From Dyadobacter sp. MSC1_007 (GTDB lineage: Bacteria; Bacteroidota; Bacteroidia; Cytophagales; Spirosomataceae): 64,000 nucleotides of DNA. The stretch is from positions 372,001-436,000 of the forward strand of contig NZ_JAMOZL010000002.1 of assembly GCF_023667495.1 (NCBI RefSeq). The letters are read 5' to 3'. A model generated the notes under the pieces. The model saw nothing but the letters and a program-made list of their open reading frames with translations, ran no database searches and had not been told where the DNA came from. How positions within the stretch are numbered: the first letter of the stretch is position 1; each line of letters begins with the position of its first letter. Positions 27,703-34,499 of the stretch are shown in pieces. A program made the translations under genes and the position numbers.

Positions 27703-28401
27703 ATGAAAAATTTAATATTGTCGGCCATGCTCATTCTGGTGCTCGGCCCTGCATTCTCACAAAAAATAATTGATAAAAAGCTGCCTTATGAAGCAGGCAA
27801 AACGGTGAACCTGAACCTCCGTTTCGGGGATAGCATTCAGGTGCGTTATTGGGACAAACAGGAAGTGTCCGTGCACATGAAGGTAAAGATCAATCAGAAT
27901 AAACTGAACGATGCCTTTCTTGTCACAACCAGCACCACGGCCGACGAGATCAACCTTAAAACTGATTTTGACAAAGACCGGCTGAAAGAGGGAAAAGGAG
28001 AGGACTGTCCGGGTGACAAGCACACCTGGCGTACCAGCGATTCGGGAAATAATTATTATGTGTGCAGTGAGATCAGCTATGTGGTCAACCTGCCTCGACA
28101 GGCCAAGCTGAAACTGGAAACGATCAATGGGAATATTGATATCCAGGGTGCGACGACGACTGTTTTCGCCAAGACCATCAGCGGATACGTGGACATGAGC
28201 TGGCCTAAATCGAAGGGTGCCAATGTGGCGATGAAAACAATCACCGGTGAAGTGTATTCAGATCTGGATATCGATTTTGGAAACAAAAAGGAGAAAAATC
28301 CTATTGTGGGCTACCAGTTGCAGGGTAAACTCAACGGCGGAGGCCCGGACGTAACGCTCGAATCGATCAGTAATAATGTTTATTTGAGGAAGAAAGATTA
28401 A
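27703..28401 (+). CDS. Exported DUF4097-type beta-helix protein, paralogue of its neighbour
   Basis: A 232-residue protein starting at the ATG at 27703 (MKNLILSAMLILVLGPAFSQ is a signal peptide). An earlier in-frame start inside the previous gene lacks a signal. The mature part carries short beta turns (KLETINGNIDIQGATT, KTISGYVDMSW, KTITGEVYSDLDIDFG) like the upstream protein. Two cysteines at about residues 105 and 125 may form a disulfide. It lies 25 bp after the previous gene and ends the operon at a strong terminator. Confidence 0.78.
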   Translation: MKNLILSAMLILVLGPAFSQKIIDKKLPYEAGKTVNLNLRFGDSIQVRYWDKQEVSVHMKVKINQNKLNDAFLVTTSTTADEINLKTDFDKDRLKEGKGEDCPGDKHTWRTSDSGNNYYVCSEISYVVNLPRQAKLKLETINGNIDIQGATTTVFAKTISGYVDMSWPKSKGANVAMKTITGEVYSDLDIDFGNKKEKNPIVGYQLQGKLNGGGPDVTLESISNNVYLRKKD

Positions 28402-28412
28402 TGTCAACCGCG

Positions 28413-28469
28413 AAAGAGGGAAGCCGGTGATTGCCAGCATATATGCGGTCACCGGCTTCCCTCTTTAGT
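28413..28469 (+). terminator. Strong hairpin at the end of the sigma/DUF4097 operon
   Basis: A perfect 18-bp stem (28413-28430 with 28449-28466) with an 18-nt loop lies 12 bp after the stop codon. The T tract after it is short (ttt then agtt), so it may work by stem strength or as a transcript-end stabiliser. Confidence 0.75.
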
Positions 28470-28830
28470 TGCCCTGCGTATAGCTATTGACGGCACCGGG
28501 TAATCGATGATGTTTAAACTGAAAGTTGCTTGTCAAATTGGCTTTAAGCGCTATTAAAACTTGCGCTTTTGGATCTGTAACATTATATTTAACTAGCTGG
28601 TAGCCAGTTTTGGATGGCTTTTTGTAGCGAAAATTTAGTGGCCACTGAAGGGATTTGATAGGCCTGTTTGCTCCCCCCATTAAGACTCCGTTACACCCTC
28701 GAAATAGGCTTTCTTACCCCAAAAAGAGGAATTGGTCGTGTCAAATCGGTTATACTTGCAGATCGGTATGAAATCACGCACTTGATTGACTATCAGAATA
28801 GTTCTTTCTTTGTAAAAACACAAATCCCTC
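28470..28830. other. Intergenic stretch without recognised gene
   Basis: About 360 bp of AT-rich DNA. The only open frame (minus strand, 71 codons) has no recognisable features or start context. The promoter of the following small gene should lie near 28780-28820, but I see no consensus box. Confidence 0.4.
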
Positions 28831-29037
28831 ATGAAAACAGAAAGTAAATATTTAGAAGAAATTAACAGGCTTCTGGCTGATTATCTTCTCGAAATCAAAA
28901 ATTCTGATCTGAAACCACTCTCCGCCCAAGTTTACCAGGTTCAATCCAAGAACTTTGTCAGGTGGATCAACGGTGAATTTACCCCGGGTGAAGTGAAGAA
29001 GTCTAAGCGCCAGGCACAGGACAACGCAGCAAAGTAA
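28831..29037 (+). CDS. Small protein of unknown function
   Basis: A 68-residue basic, soluble, probably helical protein (KYLEEINRLLADYLLEIKN) with no membrane segment. The middle (SAQVYQVQSKNFVRWINGEFTPGEV) resembles the helical DNA-binding part of phage integrase-type or SAM-like domains in some small Bacteroidota proteins, but I cannot name a family. It stands alone with large gaps on both sides. The start ATG at 28831 is the only good candidate. It may be a small regulator. Confidence 0.55.
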   Translation: MKTESKYLEEINRLLADYLLEIKNSDLKPLSAQVYQVQSKNFVRWINGEFTPGEVKKSKRQAQDNAAK

Positions 29038-29467
29038 AAGCATTATTGACAACACACGCTTACACTGAATACTTACCCTCCGTTCCTCTATTACTCATCA
29101 CTCCAGTCATTATAGACTGACATTGCACGCCATCACTTCATTGCTTACAGCGAATTGCTGTTTAAGCGAATAAGATCTCCATGGTTGGCTTGTCAGTGTC
29201 GAACGTCGGGCATCGAACGTCTTACTCCGGTTATCGTAATGCTATAAACAAAACACCTTCACGGTAGTACCGGAAGGTGTAAGATATACTCAACGTTTAT
29301 AACGTACTTCATACGTTCGGATCCAGAAAAACTCCTTACTTCCACATGCTTTTGCTCAAATTACCTGTAAGGATCGACAAATTTACGACAGTGTCGAAAA
29401 ACCAGATGTAGACACGTATTGGTTTTCATGTAGCAATTTCTCTACAATATCTGTTGCGTTTTTTAGG
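29038..29467. other. Intergenic stretch with one hairpin
   Basis: About 430 bp with no open frame of note. A near-perfect 11-bp stem with one bulged base at 29253-29280 (outer arms caccttc/gaaggtg, inner cggt/accg, 3-nt loop) is the only structure. No T tract follows. TAGATTTG at 29468-29475 matches the -7 consensus and may serve the kinase gene downstream. Confidence 0.4.
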
Positions 29468-29511
29468 TAGATTTGGCACTTATCAATTCGTATTGCGATG
29501 CCAGTGCGGAG

Positions 29512-30846
29512 ATGGTTAGAAAATTCGCTTACATGATTCGATCAATTCTGGAATGGCCCGTCCGTAAACAACTTGAAGGAGAATCAAATATCCTTAACCG
29601 GGCCCGCATCAAAGTATTGTCCTATGCGCTATACCTGAGATTGTTTACTACGGCGCTCCTCCTTATTTTTTATATTGTTGAAGATTATAAGTTTCAGGCC
29701 GTCCGCGTTGCCATTCTGCTCGGCATTGCAGTGATATTCTACATGGCCGTCGCGCTGGGCTTCAAATGGCAAAGAGCTATCCATACCGCTATATTGATTT
29801 TTGTCGCTATCATTTCGACCAATCTGTACGTCTTCCAGCACGGCTTCGACCTGGTGACGCTGCAATATGCTGTTATCATCATCTTTTGTGCATTTTATGG
29901 ATTAGGTAACCATTGGGGGATCATCTATTCGGTTGTGGCGCTGTCGCCATTTATCCTTTATGTATTGCTCGGTCATCAGCTGGGAACGCAGGTTCCCTGG
30001 GGACCTCCCGGATCAGGAAGGGTTACCATAGCAATCCTGCTGTTCCATAATTTCGTGTTCCTTATCCTGATCAATTACTACTTTTTCAATTCATTTTACG
30101 ACACGATCAACGATCTTGATGCACGCAGTGACGAGCTCCGCGCCAGTCTTGCCTATCTTGAAGATTCGAGAATGAAGCTGGAAACCGAGTTTATCCATCA
30201 GAAACATCTGATTGCAAGCATTTCGCATGATATCAAGAGCCCGCTAAGGTTCCTGATGACCACTACTGGCCGCCTCTCACGCAACCATCCTGACCTGCCT
30301 ACTGTGCGGGCGATCAGCCAGTCGAGCTACCGGCTTTACCATTTTATGAAGAACCTGCTGGAATACACCGAATTCCGATACAAGCATTCCAATGTCGAGC
30401 TTTCGTATCTCGATCTGCATGAACTCGTTGCGCAGAAAATAGCCATTTTTGCTCCGGAAGCGGAAGTGAATACCAATGAATTTGTAAATGGCCTGACGCC
30501 GGGAGTGATCATCAAGAGTAATATTCAGCTCGTGAGTATTGTCCTCCATAATCTGATGGACAATGCAAACAAGGCAACCAATGGGGGGATTATCAGCGTT
30601 ACTTTTGCAGATTTCCGAGACGAGATGGTCCTGTCGGTAAACGATACAGGTCCCGGGATGGACCTTGCAGTAAGAGATTGGATCAACAGCGACCAGAAAC
30701 AGCTTCCTACCTCAGATGATTCTGCCCAGAACTTCGGGATGGGCTTGTTGATCGTCAAAGAAATCACATCGCTGATCCGCGCCAGGCTGTATGCGGAGCC
30801 ATACCTGCCTAACGGGACTTCGGTTCATATTATTTTTTCGAAATAA
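29512..30846 (+). CDS. Membrane sensor histidine kinase
   Basis: A 444-residue kinase from the ATG at 29512. About six hydrophobic helices fill residues 35-200, so sensing is probably within the membrane or through short loops. The phospho-acceptor is His239 in SISHDIKSPLRFL, and the ATP-binding domain has N (NLMDNANKA), G1 (DTGPGMD) and G2 (GMGLLIVKEI) boxes. Starts at a TTG at 29473 or ATG at 29533 are possible; a -7-like box overlapping 29473 argues against the first. The response regulator gene follows after 84 bp and is its likely partner. Confidence 0.9.
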   Translation: MVRKFAYMIRSILEWPVRKQLEGESNILNRARIKVLSYALYLRLFTTALLLIFYIVEDYKFQAVRVAILLGIAVIFYMAVALGFKWQRAIHTAILIFVAIISTNLYVFQHGFDLVTLQYAVIIIFCAFYGLGNHWGIIYSVVALSPFILYVLLGHQLGTQVPWGPPGSGRVTIAILLFHNFVFLILINYYFFNSFYDTINDLDARSDELRASLAYLEDSRMKLETEFIHQKHLIASISHDIKSPLRFLMTTTGRLSRNHPDLPTVRAISQSSYRLYHFMKNLLEYTEFRYKHSNVELSYLDLHELVAQKIAIFAPEAEVNTNEFVNGLTPGVIIKSNIQLVSIVLHNLMDNANKATNGGIISVTFADFRDEMVLSVNDTGPGMDLAVRDWINSDQKQLPTSDDSAQNFGMGLLIVKEITSLIRARLYAEPYLPNGTSVHIIFSK

Positions 30847-30930
30847 AATCTCAATGTAGTCTACTTTCTACATGAAATTTCATTTATATTAAACTACTTT
30901 TAAAACTGATTTGAAGTAACAGGTATTTGG

Positions 30931-31575
30931 ATGAAAACGGTTTTGCTGGTAGAGGACCATTCGATCGTGCGGATGGGCGTAAAGTTATTAATTGAAGATT
31001 TTTTACCCTCGGTAACAGTCATCGAGGCAGGCACCTTTAGCGAGACACTCAGGCTTCTTCAGGCGAGGTTTTTCGACCTTGTCATACTGGATATCAAAAT
31101 TCCCGGCGGCGAAGCTTTCAATATGATCTCGAAGATCAGGGATATTCAGGAAAAGGTCAAGATATTGGTGTTTTCGTCCCAGGATGAGGAATTGTATGCT
31201 ATCCATTACGTAAAGGCCGGGGCGAACGGGTATTTGCCGAAGGATACTGCGAACGATGAGCTGGAAAAAGCGATTACTTCGGTCTTGAGCGGCGGTACAT
31301 ATATTAGCAGTGTGGTCCAGGACCAACTGGTCAATAATACGCTGCTGGAAAGGGAAAGCAAAGAAAGCCCGCTGGAAATCCTTTCCAACCGGGAGCTTGA
31401 AATCATGGATATGCTCCTGACCGGTAAATGGACGAAGGACATCGCCATTGACCTCCATATCAAAGAAAGTACAGTGTCAACCTACAAGGCGCGGATCTTT
31501 GAGAAACTGGAAGTGACAAACATTCTGGAGCTATTCAAAAAGGTCGAGATTTACAAGCGGAGAAAGACTGTTTGA
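30931..31575 (+). CDS. NarL/LuxR-family response regulator
   Basis: A 214-residue two-domain regulator. The receiver has Glu8/Asp9, phospho-acceptor Asp54 (VILDIKIPGG), Ser82 and Lys104 (YLPKD). The C-terminal LuxR-type helix-turn-helix is LSNRELEIMDMLLTGKWTKDIA...IKESTVSTYKARIFEKL. It lies just after the membrane kinase gene and should be phosphorylated by it. Target genes are unknown; the one-helix miniprotein and permease genes downstream are candidates only by position. Confidence 0.92.
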   Translation: MKTVLLVEDHSIVRMGVKLLIEDFLPSVTVIEAGTFSETLRLLQARFFDLVILDIKIPGGEAFNMISKIRDIQEKVKILVFSSQDEELYAIHYVKAGANGYLPKDTANDELEKAITSVLSGGTYISSVVQDQLVNNTLLERESKESPLEILSNRELEIMDMLLTGKWTKDIAIDLHIKESTVSTYKARIFEKLEVTNILELFKKVEIYKRRKTV

Positions 31576-31770
31576 CATTGAGCATTCGTGTAATAGAACT
31601 TTTACGCGAAAAAATGTAGAACAACTACTATTGCGCATCGAGATATTCGTATAACGCCATTCAGATCAAGCCACTTAGCACATCATTTTTTTATTTTAAA
31701 TTTACCTTCGGAAGCTGGGAGCTCCCTGATTCACAGTTTGTATCCTCTATCAAGTTATTAATTTAAAACA

Positions 31771-31905
31771 ATGGAAAGGACGTTGAAACTCACCAAATCT
31801 GCTGAGCTGCCCTTTTTTGGAGCCGTATTTATTACCATAGCAGCCGGTTCGGTGTTATGGAGCTCTATTTTATACGGTTTGTATCTAATCATCAGCAAAA
31901 TGTAA
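31771..31905 (+). CDS. Single-helix membrane miniprotein
   Basis: A 44-residue frame beginning MERTLKLTKSAELPFFG with one hydrophobic segment (AVFITIAAGSVLWSSILYGLYLII) and ending SKM. The charged N-terminus and single helix suggest a true small inner-membrane protein with the N-terminus inside. It lies 195 bp after the response regulator and ends 36 bp before the stop of the convergent permease gene. No family recognised. Confidence 0.5.
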   Translation: MERTLKLTKSAELPFFGAVFITIAAGSVLWSSILYGLYLIISKM

Positions 31906-31910
31906 TCGAT

Positions 31911-31931
31911 CCCGCCCAAAGATCGGGCGGG
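31911..31931. other. GC-rich hairpin between convergent genes
   Basis: CCCGCCC (31911-31917) pairs with GGGCGGG (31925-31931) across a 7-nt loop, between the miniprotein stop and the permease stop. It may help end transcription in both directions although no T tract is present. Confidence 0.5.
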
Positions 31932-31940
31932 TTCACCGGG

Positions 31941-34292
31941 CTATTCCGATTTTAACGACTGCACCGGATCGGTCAATGCCGCTTTGATGCTCTGGAAGCT
32001 GACCGTAAGCAAGGCAATTCCAGTGGCCATCAGTCCGGCGGCCGCGAAAATCCCCCACGAAAGTTTAGTATGGTATGCGAAATCTGCCAGCCAGCGGTCC
32101 ATTATGTACCAGGCTGCGGGCGAGGCGATTACAATGGATACCAATACCAGTTTTACAAAATCTTTGGACAACAGTGCTACCACGCTGGTCACATTCGCGC
32201 CTAACACTTTGCGTATCCCGATTTCCTTGGTCCGTTGCTCCGCTGTAAAGGCAGCCAGTCCCATTAAACCAAGACAGGAAATAATAATCGCCAGGATACC
32301 GAAATAGCGGATAAGGCTATTGATGATCAGCTCAGAGCGGTACATCCGCTCGAATTCTTCGTCCAGGAAATTGTATGAAAAGGGGAAATCGGGATTAAAT
32401 GAACGTGTAACCGCCTCGATATCAGCAAGGGCGCGTTTGGTTTGGCCGGGCTGTGTCCTTACCATCATATATTCGGTATTGAGGCCTTTGTAGCACACCA
32501 GTATCAGGGGTTTGATAGTGTTGTGGAAAGACGATATATGAAAGTCCTTCATTACGCCGATAATCGTACCGGTGCCCATCCAGAACTTTACCTGTTTGCC
32601 TACCGGATCTTTCATTTTCATCATGCGCACGGTCGCTTCGTTAATGATATAGTTAGCGGTATCCGCGGCAAAATCCTTGGAAAAATCCCTTCCGTCGGCC
32701 ATTTGGATATTCATGGTTTTGGCAAAATCGTAACCGACAAATGTTGCATTTACCGTATTGTCAGCGGTTTTGTCCCGGCCCGGCCAGTCGAGGTCCCCGG
32801 AGTTGCTGCTGATGTTGGCCGGAATTGCACCCGTTGTGGTCGCGGCCGCTACGGCCGGGGTAGCAAGAATTTCCTGTCTGAACACTTCGGGCTTTTTCCC
32901 GAGTTCACCTTCCAGCGGGATATAAAGGATATTCTCGCGGTCCATACCTAATCGCTTGGTCTGAATGTAGTTCATCTGGTCGCCTATCACCAGCATTCCG
33001 ACGATCAGGAATATCGACAGACAGAACTGGAACACCACGAGTCCTTTCCGGAGGTACAGGCTGCTGTGTGAGAAGGTAAGCCGCCCTTTCAGAATGCGTA
33101 TCGGCTGTAATGACGATAAATAGAGGGCCGGATAGCTGCCTGCAACAATGCCTGTAATGCCGATCAATGCAATGAGCGACAGCCATAAAGTAGGGTTGAG
33201 GATATTTAGGGAAATCTCTTTTTTTACCACATCATTAAAAAATGGCAGCAATGCGAATACAATCAAAATCGCGAGTATTGCGGCCAGGGTGCTTACGATC
33301 AGCGATTCGCCAATGAACTGCATGACCAAAAACTTCTTTTCAGCGCCTACTACCTTTCTTACGCCCACTTCCCTGGCACGCTTCACAGAACGTGCCGTAG
33401 CCAGGTTCACGAAATTCACACAGGCGATTAAAAGAATAAAAACGGCCACTACTGAGAAGATACGCACATATTCGATCCTGCCGCCAGTGGGTTTGAAGCC
33501 GGTATATTCAGAATACAGGTACACATCGCTCATATTTTGAAGCAGCGGAAAGCCACCGATTTCCGGCGGGGCAGCCTTTTTGATGACTTTGCGCATGACG
33601 GCCTCGGCATGTACTGGATTGGCCTGGCGATTGAGCAATGCATAAGTTTTGAAACTATAATTCCCCCACCATTTCATCCAATCCTCTTCCTGGGTTTTGA
33701 AATTGACGATCCAGTCGAAGCGGACGGACGAGTTCATCGGAATGTCTTCGAAAACCGCTGAGACGGTGAAATTCTTTGCATTATCCAGTTTGAGAGTTTT
33801 GCCTACGGCACGGGTCGCCCCGAAATATTTGTCGGCCAGCTTCCGTGAGATCGCAATGGATGTGGGCTGTGTAATCGCTTTGTCGGGCACACCTTCGATA
33901 AATGGTGTCCTGAAAACCTTAAAGAAGCCGGGCGTCGCGTAGATCCCGCTTTCCTTGGTCGATTTTTCGCCTGCCTTTATCAGCAGCTCACGGTTATAGG
34001 TGATTTTGGTAATGGCCTGGATTTCGGGGACATCTTTTTCCAATGCTTCCAGCCAGGGGCCCGGGGTTACATCACTTACCTCCTTGCGTCCATTTTCCTC
34101 ATAACCTGTGCGCACAAAATACAGATCTTCCACACCCGGATAAAACCTGTTGAACGAAATTTCATCCCGGACCCAAAGCCAGATCAGCAGGCTGCACGAC
34201 ATTCCCAATGCAAGACCGAAGATATTGATGAATGAAAAAAGCTTGTTTTTGAGCAGACTGCGTACTGCAACCTTCATGTAATTTTCGAACAT
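31941..34292 (-). CDS. FtsX/MacB-type ABC transporter permease (no prefix domain)
   Basis: A 783-residue permease beginning directly at the first FtsX unit (MFENYMKVAVRSLLKNKLFSFINIFGLALGMS). It has two MacB-core periplasmic domains and two FtsX units (RAREVGVRKVVGAEKKFL and EQRTKEIGIRKVLGANV). It lacks the 80-residue prefix of the two paralogues at 19.7-25.0 kb and has no regulator or ATPase beside it. It presumably works with an ATPase encoded elsewhere; substrate unknown. Confidence 0.88.
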   Translation of the reverse strand: MFENYMKVAVRSLLKNKLFSFINIFGLALGMSCSLLIWLWVRDEISFNRFYPGVEDLYFVRTGYEENGRKEVSDVTPGPWLEALEKDVPEIQAITKITYNRELLIKAGEKSTKESGIYATPGFFKVFRTPFIEGVPDKAITQPTSIAISRKLADKYFGATRAVGKTLKLDNAKNFTVSAVFEDIPMNSSVRFDWIVNFKTQEEDWMKWWGNYSFKTYALLNRQANPVHAEAVMRKVIKKAAPPEIGGFPLLQNMSDVYLYSEYTGFKPTGGRIEYVRIFSVVAVFILLIACVNFVNLATARSVKRAREVGVRKVVGAEKKFLVMQFIGESLIVSTLAAILAILIVFALLPFFNDVVKKEISLNILNPTLWLSLIALIGITGIVAGSYPALYLSSLQPIRILKGRLTFSHSSLYLRKGLVVFQFCLSIFLIVGMLVIGDQMNYIQTKRLGMDRENILYIPLEGELGKKPEVFRQEILATPAVAAATTTGAIPANISSNSGDLDWPGRDKTADNTVNATFVGYDFAKTMNIQMADGRDFSKDFAADTANYIINEATVRMMKMKDPVGKQVKFWMGTGTIIGVMKDFHISSFHNTIKPLILVCYKGLNTEYMMVRTQPGQTKRALADIEAVTRSFNPDFPFSYNFLDEEFERMYRSELIINSLIRYFGILAIIISCLGLMGLAAFTAEQRTKEIGIRKVLGANVTSVVALLSKDFVKLVLVSIVIASPAAWYIMDRWLADFAYHTKLSWGIFAAAGLMATGIALLTVSFQSIKAALTDPVQSLKSE

Positions 34293-34464
34293 GGCTTTCA
34301 GGATTAGGTAAACGAACGGACAATTGTCGGAATGATGCGAAAAAAGGCAACGGGGTTGCGCGCAGTATGTATTAGCTGTTAAATTAAGTTAAACGCTCAT
34401 TTTCAGACCCTTTCGTTAACTTTTTTTAAGAACACCAAGCCCTTCCGGCAAGGGCATGATCGAT

Positions 34465-34472
34465 AGTTTTGC
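34465..34472 (+). promoter_or_regulatory. Possible Bacteroidota -7 box of the DUF2723 gene
   Basis: TAGTTTTG fits TAnnTTTG, 28 nt before the ATG at 34500. No matching -33 box is evident; a short hairpin (gcccttccggcaagggc) lies just upstream. Confidence 0.3.
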
Positions 34473-34499
34473 TGCATCATCCAAAACACCTTATCAATC

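Noticed and set aside
28465..28680. 71-codon minus-strand frame after the DUF4097 operon
   Set aside because: Starts without context, overlaps the terminator stem end and shows no known features.
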